From Lepiota brunneoincarnata (lineage: Eukaryota; Basidiomycota; Agaricomycetes; Agaricales; Agaricaceae), in assembly GCA_023014365.1 (NCBI GenBank), contig JAEBUN010000024.1:248001-312000 (forward strand): 64,000 nucleotides of DNA, given 5' to 3'. Shown here piece after piece: positions 1 through 11,200 of the stretch. The position numbers were made by a program, and so were the translations under genes. The notes beneath the pieces were generated by a model. That model saw nothing but the letters and a program-made list of their open reading frames with translations, did not search any database and was not told where the DNA came from. The stretch's first letter is position 1, and each line of letters begins with the position of its first letter.

Positions 1-297
1 AAAGTGGCGGCATTCAGAGTAATTCCCTACGTAGCCAGAAAACATATGCCGTTGCTGCTGGAGTTACAAGAGTTGTTAGATCTGTCGCCAGAGGGACTGA
101 AGACCCTGGAGAAGACTACTGAGGATGAGCTTAGTGACAGATGGGAGCCAGAAGAGTTGGAGGGATAGAAAAAACCTGATATTGTGGACAGAACTATCTA
201 CTTATCGAAGGAAAACTATCCTGGGGACTGTAAAAGCGTTAAGCTTAAGCGGGGGAGGACTTGTCCAAGTCAGAAAGGTTGTGCAAAAGGCTTTTGA
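1..297 (+). pseudogene. Partial ORF remnant, unknown protein
   Basis: Frame 1 is open from the window edge to a TAG at 166-168 and then reads on in the same frame to TGA at 295-297. The conceptual product is leucine- and glutamate-rich before the TAG (for example LLLELQELLDLSPEGLKTL) and basic and cysteine-containing after it. One TAG inside an otherwise coherent frame suggests a decayed 3' end of a gene that begins outside the window. No family was recognised. It overlaps the end of the minus-strand pseudogene, so one of the two may be spurious. Confidence 0.3.
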
Positions 298-1591
298 GAT
301 GGATGCGCTCTTGAATGAGGAATTGGAACCTCTTTAAGTTGGCTTTGAGCGAGGGAATAGCATCGATGAAGTCCCGGCTGAGCGAATTGAGGTCGCATTT
401 GACTGACCAAGCATCGTCACCACAAGATTCGGATTCGTACTCATCGCAAGAGTGAGACAGGAGGTTTTGGAGTTCCTGGAGCAAACGAGCTGCCCGGGAG
501 AAGTGTCAGGACCGTTAAGCTTAGTGAAGAGAAGTGAGAAATTGCCCACCAGATAAGCCTGCAAAGGTGCGCTCATCGGAAGTAAACTCAGTACAGGCAC
601 GCTTGGCAGTATTGGCGTTGGCTTTGGCTAGAACCTGTTCAGCCCAGGCATAACAGCAGTGTTTAGTGTTGATATTGGGAACTTGACAATAGGGAAGAAG
701 ATGGACAGTGCCTTTAGACGAGGAGGACTTTTTGACGGCCTCCTAGTGAAGGATGAAGTCAGAATCAGTGGTTAGGGGGAGTAGAGCTGGCGCACCATGT
801 CAGAGGTAGACAAACAATGCTTGCGATAAGGCGAGACTACATGAACCTCTTCGACGATAGCTTGAGAGACCTCCTCATCGACCATCATGTCCTGGAGGCG
901 AGCAATTATCTCAGCCAATGTAATAGGTTGAGAAGCAGCTATATTACCGTGTCAGCACCAGTTGCTCGGGAGTTGGATGCACTGGTCATACTCTCAGCAA
1001 GCTTGGTATCGGTGTCTACCACAACAGCAGCAGAGATAGGGGCCTTGCGACCTTTGCGAGGCTAAGCTTATACATGAGGAGACGATTGGAGCCAAAAGAA
1101 TGCTAAGCTTATGCGTTTGGGGACAGCAGAGCCTTCGGCAACGTTGGAGGAAGTAGAGCCAGTCGTGGACGATGGGTTCTGAGCCTCTTCGGTCCTGGAT
1201 TTGTGGGATTCTTCAGAACAAACGCGATTAATGTGGCTACAGCATTCAGAGAGTGCCTTATAGATCGCGGGCATCTCATAAGACAAATGGTAGTTGTTTT
1301 GGTAAATTTCGTAGAGCTTGCGGATACGGAAGACGTAGTCCTGGTTGACATGAAGCTTGATAGCCTCATTATCCTCCAATAACGCTTCAATATAAGCAGA
1401 CTAGAAATGATTTAGAAATGGTGAGAGAAGCATGGAAAGAGTAGACATACCCCAGGGGCGTCGAATGTAAGGAGAGCCTTCTTGACGAGGGGACGAGCGA
1501 CTTGGCCGTTTTGCAGGTGCTGAAGATGACCTTTGGTGTTGCTGATGAGATCGTCAAGCTCGACCTGGAGATGGGGGATAGAAGAAGCCAT
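240..1591 (-). pseudogene. Decayed multi-exon host gene, unknown function
   Basis: The start codon is at 1591-1589 (MASSIPHLQVELDDL...). Exon 1 is 1591-1451, then a 50-nt intron at 1450-1401 (GTATGT donor, TTCTAG acceptor, phase 0), then an exon read to 1068 (IEALLEDNEAIKLHV..., later Ser/Thr-rich). Coherent protein-like frames continue downstream: about 1060-950 (KGRKAPISAAVV), about 940-785 (ITLAEIIARLQDMMVDEE) and 742-248 (KKSSSSKGTVHLL..., RLLQELQNLLSHSCDEYE...). They are separated by frame changes near 945 and at a C-run near 777, by TAG at 745-743, and by stops that fall inside TAAGCTTA motifs at 1063-1070, 516-523 and 240-247. I infer one helical/coiled protein gene that has accumulated lesions. 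Some breaks could be unrecognised introns. No conserved domain was recognised. Confidence 0.45.
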
Positions 1592-1636
1592 TTTCTTGCA
1601 AAGGGTGTCTGCTAGAATGAGACGTCGCTCCCTCAC

Positions 1637-1643
1637 TTTTATA
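1637..1643 (-). promoter_or_regulatory. TATA box of the minus-strand gene
   Basis: The minus strand reads TATAAAA 52 bp upstream of the ATG at 1591. This spacing supports that methionine as the start, although the frame is open further upstream to 1831. Confidence 0.5.
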
Positions 1644-1831
1644 AGAAAAGGCTGTAGGCAGTGATGACGAATCATAACAAGTGGATGAAGAGCACCCTCC
1701 ACCCTAAGCTTATGACCTGAGGGGCCGAGGAAACCTGTAATCTTGAGTAGCCAGCCTTCGACAGACTTGCTGAACCACAGTTGCCTTATTAGGTAACATG
1801 TCGCCAGGGTCTCGCGGTTATCAGTGTGCAC

Positions 1832-2276
1832 AGGGATTCTGATGGAATAGTAAGGGCACCGATTTCAATTTGGCTAGGGGGAGATGGGTCCCAAGGGGTG
1901 CTTCAGTTTGACAGTTTGACGCAAGCTTTTTTGCGAAGAGCTTTTTCAAACATCGTGGACAGGCTGGTTTGGGCTTGTAAGTAAACCGGAGCGGATGAGC
2001 CGGGTCACTATGTGTTGCGGGTCATGGCGCGCTGAGATGTCAATAAACATCACTGATAGATCAGAGAGGCATATAATGAGTATATAAGTGACTGGCAACC
2101 TAAACTAGCTTAGGAGTCTCCCAGGAGGTCTTTAGCTTAGCTTTAGGAGATGACAAGAAAGTCAGAAACAGTTTAGCTTAACTCAGTAGGAGACAAGGAA
2201 CAACAAGATGACTATTGGGATGTATATACATGACAAGATTATATACTACATCCAAGAAGTAAACTAGGTGCAGAGA
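1832..2276. other. Intergenic spacer
   Basis: No supported gene. It is AT-rich and contains a short hairpin (CGCAA 1920-1924 with TTGCG 1931-1935) and a 20-bp motif at 1867-1886 that recurs with one mismatch at 12428-12447. It separates the two minus-strand host genes. Confidence 0.4.
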
Positions 2277-5200
2277 TCACTCAAAGTCTTCTAGAACAGA
2301 CTCCGGATCCTGAGTCATTGGGAAAGCGAGGAAGAGAAGCGATTTGAGCTCCTCAAATTCCTCGTATGTCAGGACCCCCGGAAAGTTGTTGGCAAACTCA
2401 AAGAACGCCTGGACGTCTTCAAGGGAGTTGGCCATACCCATCTCTACAAAAGCCACATCGTTACTGTCCAAGGCAGTCCTGGTAGCTTGCATCTCCTGGA
2501 CAAATTGGTAAACTACACAGTGGTGGTGAAACGCCGAAGCCTTGTAAGCGACATGGTTCGCCTCCAGGCTGACCAAGCTAGAGGACACAACACGCGTGAA
2601 CGCAGCCAGATCTAGAAAAATAAAGAGAATAAGAAAAGGGAAAAATAGTGAACAGAGAAACTTACGGTATTCACTGGTCAGTGAGGATGTGACCAGGGCG
2701 TTCGCAACACCAGCCAAAACCCAGGGATGGTCTGCAAAGGTACAAGGGTAGTTGTACAAGTCGCAGCTGCGACACTTCTTACCCTTGCCCAGAGGCTCAC
2801 ACTCCAACTTACGAGCAGCGCAAGAAGGACACCGAGACTGAGGTGGCACGTACTGGAGCAGATATCAAAGCCGTCAGTAAGGAACCATGTGTTAGAGCCG
2901 GTGCGGGTCGGGACCGAAGCGGAGGGTCGGGGTGGTATCCTTGGTATAAGGTAACCGGGGGACAGGGCGAAGTCAGTACGTAGACTTCGGGACCGAGGCG
3001 GAGTACGTCGGGCGGGGGGTTGGACTTGCGGCCTCAGCTTATGTGCTGTGCCCTCCTACTGTCCTAGCCCGTATTTCAGGAAGTCGGAGCCGAAGCGGAG
3101 CGAGGCAGAAGAGAGGAGAGGATATGGAACAGGGAGCTGGTCCGCTGCTCGATTCGATTATCAGACTGAGGAGTACAAGCCAAGTACCTACGGTATATAT
3201 ACTACTGGCCTTACGAACTATGACTCGTACTGACTACGTGCGGAGCGAAGCGGAGACCGATCTAGTTACAAACGGATTACGAACGGATTACGAATGGAAT
3301 GGAAACGGGTACAGGTATGGAGACTAATAACGTATCTTGACTACGGACGGGAAATGGAGACGGGGGTATGAGACACCGAGGGTCAGGTGACCACGGCACG
3401 TGTGGAGGTGGTCGTGTGATCGGGGCAGTGGGTTGCGGTCGGAGCAGGTCGGGGCCGAGTCGGAGGGCAGAGGGTTGTTGTGTGGAACACACGTGGAGTC
3501 GAGAAGCCGAAGTTTAAATGATTAGACTCTGAGTTGGCATGGATATGACAGTGCCCCCCCTTTAGGGCCGAGCCTCGAGGCCCAAGGCGGTCTAGGCCGG
3601 GGCCCATCGGAAAGTTCCGGCAGGGTATAAAAACGGTGAACTGGTTCGATTCCAAAAAACACAACTTGACCTCTTACTCCCATGAGCAGACAACCCTCCC
3701 GACAACCGACCGCCGCGGAGCGCAAGGCGCAATTGTTGAGGGAGAAGGCGGAGCGAGAGGAGCGAGAGCGGCTGGAAATCGAGAGGCTGGAGGAGGAGGA
3801 GCAACGAGAGGAGGAGGAGCGGCAGCGGATGATAGCGCTGCGCCAGCGACAAGCGGAGGAGCGGGCGAGAGAGCGTATGGCGGAAGATATCAGGCGGCAA
3901 CAAGATGAGGCTGCCGAGGCAGAGCGTCGGGCGATTCGGGCCCGACTCGTCGCAACGACTACGGGGGCCTCGTCGAGCCGTCCGTCGGAAGAACCGATGC
4001 AGATAGATACGGAGGAGTCGGATTCCGAATACACGGATAGGGACGAGGCGAGAGATGAGGAGGAAGAGGGGGAGGAGGACTCCGGGGATTCAGGGGGTAA
4101 GGGTAAGGGGAAGGCAAAGGCGAGGGCGGCCCCGCGACGGGGCAATGCGCACGTATTCGGGGGCGAGAATCCCTGCTGGAGGTGCCAGCGAGACGGGGTC
4201 CCATGTGAGGTGGCCGGCGGGTAAGTCATTTTGGAGGATTTCCGGACTACATACTGATAGTTTCTTAGTAACACCAGGAGTTGCCGTCGGTGCAGCAAAA
4301 TGAAAAAACGGTGCGGGGGTCAAGAGGAGACGGAGCCGAGCGGGGCCGGTGGTTTGTCGGGCCAGCAATTCGAAGGTGAGTAAGGAATCCTGTATTATGA
4401 TGGATGCCAATTGATGGACCTTGTAGAGTTGAAACGGCTCATCGAAGAAAGGCACCAGGAGACCGTCAAGAAAATCTACATCCTGGAGGTGCGAATTGAG
4501 CGGTCCATCGCTCGGTTGGGGGAAAAGGTCGACAAGATGGGGTCGCTTGCTGGCCGCTACGAGCAACTACGGCGTTGGGAGGCTCAGGTGGACGGAAATT
4601 GGTCAAGTGGAAATTTTTCGGAGACGGAGGGTTCGGAGGGGAGTGTCGGGCCCGCTTCGGAGGAGGAGGTGCAGGATTTGATGGAAGAAGTGAATGGGTC
4701 GCCCGGGCTCTCTGGAGACGATACCGATAGGTAGTTGTACGGGGTTGTTTTTTGGGTTTGTTTAATACATGGTTGTTTCTTGGTGTGATGTGTGGTCAGT
4801 AACTCAAAGTGAGTGAAGAGGACCAGGCTTTGCAGGGTAAGAGGAATGAAAAGCCTCTACGAGATCTATAGCATGTTCAAGCTCGGTGGCTGGCAACCAC
4901 GAGGACTCTTCTTCAGTGTCTTCGTAACCTAACCAGATGACTTTATAGAGGAGCTTGCACGCGCGGCGCCGATCGATCTTAGAGTCGACGATGCGGGCAA
5001 TCTCATATTCTGGTTCACCGTCAATGGAAACCGGCGCGGGCGGCGGATCCGATCGGGCGGGTATGGTGTTAGGTGTGGCTGGTTCGAGCATGGAAACATG
5101 GAAGACTGGGTGTACTCCACGCATGGAGTCGGGAAGTCGGAGGGTGAAGGAGTGGGTACCTGCTTGGGCGATGATCTCATAGGGTCCAAGGAACTTTTCG

Positions 5201-8200
5201 GAGAGCTTTTTGGAGGGACGGGTGGTGCGGAAGAACTGGGCTTTAACGAACACCTTTTGCCCAACCTTGAAGTCCGGGGCCGGGAGTCGGCGGGCGTCGG
5301 CGGAGGTCTGGTATCGTTGCTGGGCTAACGCTATTTCCGACTTCAAGGTGGTATGTAGGTCGTCGAGATCAACCGCAAAATGGCGGGCCCGAGCGGAGGC
5401 GAGATCGCGTTCAGGATGAACTGTGATGTTCGGATGGTATCCTTTATTAGCGAAGAACGGGGAGATACCGGTGGTGGCACTAGGGGCGTTGTTGTAAGCA
5501 AACTCAGCTAGTGGTAGTAATTCGGACCAATTGTCCTGTTGGTAGTTACAGTAGACCCGGAGGTATTGTTCCAGGGTCTGGTTGGTGCGTTCCGTCTGTC
5601 CGTCACCTTCTGGGTGATAGCCCGAAGTGAAGTGTAGTTTCATGTCGAGGGCTTGTCCCAATGAGCGGAAGAAGTGAGAGACGAATTCGGAGCCGCGGTC
5701 GGAGGTAACATGTTCGGGTACGCCGTGCTTGGAGAAGACGTGGAGGACGAATAGGCGGGCGAGGTCGGAGGAAGTGACGGTATCGTAGGTGGGGATGAAT
5801 AGGGATTGTTTGGTGAGTCTGTCGACTACCACTAGGATGGCATCGTAGCCGGAGGAGGCGGGGAGTTTCTCGATGAAGTCCATGGAGATTGAGTTCCAAG
5901 GGCGTTCGGGAATGGGGAGTTGTTTAAGGAGACCGTAGGGACGGTGGCGCTGGGGTTTAGACCTCATACAGGTGACACAAGACTTACAGAAATCTTTGAC
6001 GAAGGTGCGGACACTAGGCCAGGTGTATTCGCGCCGGATGAGTTCCAGCGTTTTATTCTGACCGAAGTGGCCAGCTAGGACATGGTCATGCTTGTACTGG
6101 AGGACCCGAAGTCGGAGATTGTCGGCGTCAGGGACGTAGATTCTGTCGTCTAGGAGGAGGAAACCTTTATCGTTGACTGACCAACGGCCTTCTGGGCTGG
6201 CAAGGTGGGCGGAGGCGGTCGGATCCGCTGGTAGAGCGGTGAGGATATCGCGGTGTAGTTGGTCGAGATCCATGACTACAGCAGCGCGAAGGGAAGGGGC
6301 ATAAAGAGTGGTGGCGCGGACGGAGGCCGCGAGCTGCTCGTGGGTGAATACGGGTCGGAAATTGTGCGGGTTGACTGATGCATAGTCGCTATTCCCCCCT
6401 TTAGGGTAGACGTCCCATCGTCTAGTTAGGGCGTCAGGCTTGGTGCCGAGGCGGCCGGGTCGGAACCGGATGACGAGGTGGAATTGGGACAGGAACTCGG
6501 ACCAACGAGCTTGGCGGCGAGTAAGGATTTTGGTGGTGCAGAAGTATTCGAGGTTTTTGTGGTCGGTGACTACATCAATAGTAAGAGGGGCACCCTCAAG
6601 ATAGTGCCGCCAGATACGAAAAGCCTCGAATATCGCCAGGAGTTCCTTGTCGTGGGTGTCATAATTAAGTTCGGCCGTGTTAAAGGTGCGGGAATGGAAT
6701 GCAACAGGGTGAACCTCACCGTCATCGGTGATGATAGAGAGGATAGCTGCAAGGGCGTAGTCGGAGGCGTCGGTCTCGACAATGATCTGAGCGTCGGGGG
6801 CCCAAGGAGTGAGGACGGGGGTGGATATGAATGCTTCTTTCAAGGAACTGAAGGCTTCGCGGCATTCGTCGGTGAAATTCCATTTCACGTCTTTGCGGGT
6901 GAGGCGAGTGAGCGGAACGACGATGTCGGAGTAACCGTGAATGAAGCGACGGTAAAAATTGGCGAAACCTAAGAAGGACTGGATGTCCTTGACTTTCTTG
7001 GGTTCCGGCCACTCCTGGATGGTCTTGACCTTAGATTGGTCCATTCGGAGACCGTCGGGGGAAAGAATGTAGCCGAGATATTCCACTGTGTCAGAGTGGA
7101 ACTGGCATTTGTCGGGGCGGGCGTATAGGCCGTGTTGTCGGAGCCGCTTAAGGACCTCCTTGACTTGGTCACGATGGATACTGTGATTGTCGGAGTATAT
7201 CAGAATGTCGTCAAGGTAGATAGTAACGCAGACGTCGAGCATGTCCTTGAATATATCGTTCATGAACCGCTGGAAGGTGGCGGGGGCGTTGGTGAGGCCG
7301 AAAGGCATGACCATCCATTCGAAGGAGCCGTAGCGGGTCCGAAAGGCGGTCTTCCATTCGTCGCCGTCAGCAACGCGGACAAGATGGTAGGCGTGGCGGA
7401 GGTCGATCTTGGTATATACGCGAGCTTTGCGAGGGGAGTCTAAGAGGTCGGAGATGAGCGGAAGGGGATAGCGGTCCTTCTTGGTAATACGGTTGAGACC
7501 TCTAAAATCAACGCATAAGCGGAGGGAGCCGTCCTTTTTCTTGACGAAGAGGACCGGGGCTCCATGAGGGGAAGTGGAGGGGCGGATGAAACCAATAGAT
7601 AAATGTTCGTCAATAAAATCACGTAGAGCTCCAAGCTCCGATTGTGAAAGGGAGTAAATGGTACCGACCGGAGGCTGACCGCCGTCCTCTAGGTTAATCT
7701 GGAGGTCGTAAGGGCGGTGTGGAGCGAGTGTGTCAGCACGCGATTTACTGAAAACATCAGCGAACTCGTGGTATTCCTCGGGGATGGACGAGAGGTCAGC
7801 CGGGTCATCGGAGACAGAAGAAGACGCGGCCGACGCGGAGGCGGCGGAGAGGTTAATTCGGAATTGTTGGGAGCCAGGGAGCTTGGCAGCGCGGATAAAG
7901 GCAGGAGCGTTTATCAAGGAGATATGCGGTTTCGCAATGGGGACAGGTTGGGACGAGGTCCCGGACAGGGGTGGTGAACCTAGGTCAGGAGTGTCAGGGG
8001 TGGCCGTAAGCGGGGCCGATGCGGGTGCGACGCAGGTAGAGACGGAAGCAGGATTCTCGAGTAGGGATGGCCGGAAAGTAATACTGCCCAAAGCCCAGTC
8101 AATCAACGGATTGTAGCGGGTGAGCCAGTTGTGTCCTAAGACCACAGAACAGGAAGAGTCGAGCCGGGTGACATAAGTGTCCAAAATGATAGATTCACCG

Positions 8201-11200
8201 GAGGGGAAAGATACAGGCAGTTGCGCAAGCTCCGTAATGTAGGCATTTGAGGTCCCATCAAATAACCGAAGTTCAATAGCCGGGATGGACGAGGTTGGAA
8301 TACTATGAGAACGAACAAAAGATGAGTCCACAAAACAGTGAGTAGAACCACTATCAACAAGAGCTTTGAAAGGAGAAAGAGAAGAGAAGTCAGAACTAAC
8401 TACATTGTCCGTTGTAGAAATCGGGTCCGAAGCGGAGAGTACGGAAGCGGAGACAGAAGATACAGAAGTAATTAAAGGAGAAGTTAATGTGATATGAAAG
8501 GAGTTCGGGTCGGAAAGAGCGGACGCATTGAGACGGAAACTCTCTGGAGCACAGCAGAGTTCAATGCGATCCTCAGTCTGTGCAGAGGCCTGAGGACCGC
8601 CGACTATTTTTCCGAGCTCGGAAGAGCCGGCGCGTCTGTCTCGGGGAGCTGAGCCTGTCGGCCTTTAGCCTTGGCATCAGGGAATTTTTTCTTGTCGCAG
8701 TTAGCAGCCCTGTGATTGGGATCTGCGCAGACAAGGCAGAGGTTATTGTCGAAACGTCGTTGACGTTCCTCGGGGGTTAATTTACCGTCCTTACCAAGTT
8801 TACTAGTAAGGTCGGATTTGGGCGGGGCCGATTTCTGACCGGCGGACGGGTTGGGCGGATTGCCCTTGAAGATGTTATTACTGGGGGTGCTGCCTTTGTT
8901 GTTACTGTTGGCAGGCTTGGCGGCAGGTTGATGGTTTGTCGCGGTGGAAGGGGATGGGTTACCTCCAGGTTTCCTAGAGGCGGTCGGGTCCGAAACGGAT
9001 TTGGCGCAGGCCTTCTCGCGTTGGCGTTCCCAGTAGCGAGCGTCGATCTTCATCGCTGCTGCTCGCATTTCGATGAAGGTGTCGGGCTTGCCGTCGGGCC
9101 GATTGGACAGAATGTCCTGGATGCGGTCGGGGAGGCCTTTGTAGTAGCGGTGACAGAATACTTCGTCACCCCAGCGGAGTTGGCCAGCTAGACGGAGGAA
9201 ATCGACGTTGTAGATGGCGATCTTCTCGTCGTAGCGCATTCGGAGGGAGTCGAGCTGCTCAGCAGCTTCTCCGGTCGGATCCGCGGGACCGAAATTGGTC
9301 TGCAGTTCCAGGGTGAACTGGTCCCAGTCCTCGATCCAGTCGTGTATTATTCCGTGGTTGTCGGCCTCGTCGAGGCCGATTTCGAAGTGTTGCTGTGCCA
9401 TGCCTGTGAGGTATGTCAACGCGAAGTTGACCTTGGTGGCGGGGATAGCGAACTGGGCCGGGTTAGTACGGAAATAGAGCCGACATTGGAAGAGGAAGGG
9501 TTTGAGTTTGGCGGGGTCGGAACCTGTAAAGATGTCAGGTTCGCGAGCTTTGGTACGGGGAGATCGAGGAGGCTGTGGGGCTTGAGAGTTCCCACGGCCG
9601 TCCATTTGATCGGCTATGCGTTGGAAAACTCGGAGTATGAGTCTATCATGGTCGTCTCGGGTGTTGCCAGGTGGGATGTTGTTGTTGTTGTCGCCGTTGT
9701 CTGATGGTTCGTCGTCGCCCGGGGGCCCGTCCCCATTGTCAGGGTAGTCGTCGGGATCACCAGGGTCGCTGGGATCAGGATTGGGGTCGGGGCCGTCGTC
9801 GGGGCCGTCGGGAGTCCGGAATACTGAAGGTTGTATATCTTCAGAGAACCGGTCTGGGGTCGAGGGTGCGATCGATTGTTGGTGAGAGCGAGAAGCCCTC
9901 GGGGAGTCGGGTTGCAGTTCCTCGGAAGGAGGTTGTCGAGTGATGCGTTTGCTACGGCGAGCGGCTGGAGTTACCAGAGTGCGAGTACGGGTAACTGTTC
10001 GAGAGACCATGGTTAGAAAAATTCAGAGTGTGGTGGACAGGAGGAGTGTGAGTCTGATAATACTGTTAGAGCCGGTGCGGGTCGGGACCGAAGCGGAGGG
10101 TCGGGGTGGTATCCTTGGTATAAGGTAACCGGGGGACAGGGCGAAGTCAGTACGTAGACTTCGGGACCGAGGCGGAGTACGTCGGGCGGGGGGTTGGACT
10201 TGCGGCCTCAGCTTATGTGCTGTGCCCTCCTACTGTCCTAGCCCGTATTTCAGGAAGTCGGAGCCGAAGCGGAGCGAGGCAGAAGAGAGGAGAGGATATG
10301 GAACAGGGAGCTGGTCCGCTGCTCGATTCGATTATCAGACTGAGGAGTACAAGCCAAGTACCTACGGTATATATACTACTGGCCTTACGAACTATGACTC
10401 GTACTGACTACGTGCGGAGCGAAGCGGAGACCGATCTAGTTACAAACGGATTACGAACGGATTACGAATGGAATGGAAACGGGTACAGGTATGGAGACTA
10501 ATAACGTATCTTGACTACGGACGGGAAATGGAGACGGGGGTATGAGACACCGAGGGTCAGGTGACCACGGCACGTGTGGAGGTGGTCGTGTGATCGGGGC
10601 AGTGGGTTGCGGTCGGAGCAGGTTGGGGCCGAGTCGGAGGGCAGAGGGTTGTTGTGTGGAACACACGTGGAGTCGAGAAGCCGAAGTTTAAATGATTAGA
10701 CTCTGAGTTGGCATGGATATGACACCATGAGAAAACTTGGAGAACATACCGAAAGCTGGCTAGCTGCCAGCAGCCTAGGGAAGTCCTCACAAAAGAGCAG
10801 GACTGGGTGCCGGTATCCATGGTCCTGAATAATTTCGGCCTCAGAGCGCCGAATGCGAGCTTGGGGAACGTATTTCTTTGTCCACATGTTGGAACTCTTC
10901 TTGGATGAAAGGACACGTTGTTGACGCGACGGGCCAGCATGAGGGGACTCTTGAGGGATCTCTGGAACCACTGGGCTAGGGAAACAAGAAAGGATGGGGG
11001 TCAGAGAAGCTAAGAACGCATCTTGAAAAACAAAAGTCGGTTCTTGAGGGGCAGGTGAAGGCTCCAGAAGGAGCTCCAAATCTGGAGAAGGAGAAATCTC
11101 CATGGCGCTTGCGGGAGACTCGACTGGAGCGCCAGCTAAGTGAGGTGGTGATGGTGTTGGGCACCTAGGCGAAGCCAGCACATGTTGCCCATCCAGAGAC

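Larger units (their letters stand above)
2890..10724 (-). mobile_element. Ty3/gypsy chromovirus, element 1, complete
   Basis: 7,835 bp bounded by two 661-bp LTRs (TG...CA on the element strand) and by a perfect 5-bp target duplication CCATG (2885-2889 and 10725-10729). Order on the minus strand: 5' LTR (10064-10724), primer-binding region, gag (10010-8604), pol (to 4804), an oppositely oriented spliced gene (3682-4734), polypurine tract, 3' LTR (2890-3550). The LTRs differ by one substitution that I could see (C/T at a CpG in the GGTCGGGG context), so insertion is recent. All reading frames are open. It sits in an intron of the Zn2Cys6 host gene in the same transcriptional direction. The chromodomain and self-priming arrangement place it near the Tf1/sushi-type chromoviruses. 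Confidence 0.93.

Noticed and set aside
3043..3327. 94-codon frame inside the LTRs
   Set aside because: It lies antisense to the LTR promoter and differs or is broken in other LTR copies.
3522..4298. 258-codon minus-strand frame rich in serine, and its counterpart at 22417-23046
   Set aside because: Reverse reading of the Glu/Arg coiled coil gives poly-Ser. Splice sites, zinc cysteines and the TATA box support the other strand.
6478..6972. 164-codon frame antisense to pol, repeated at 42016-42510 and 19741-20202
   Set aside because: Shadow of the RNase H/RT region; it changes with silent sites of pol and has no features of its own.
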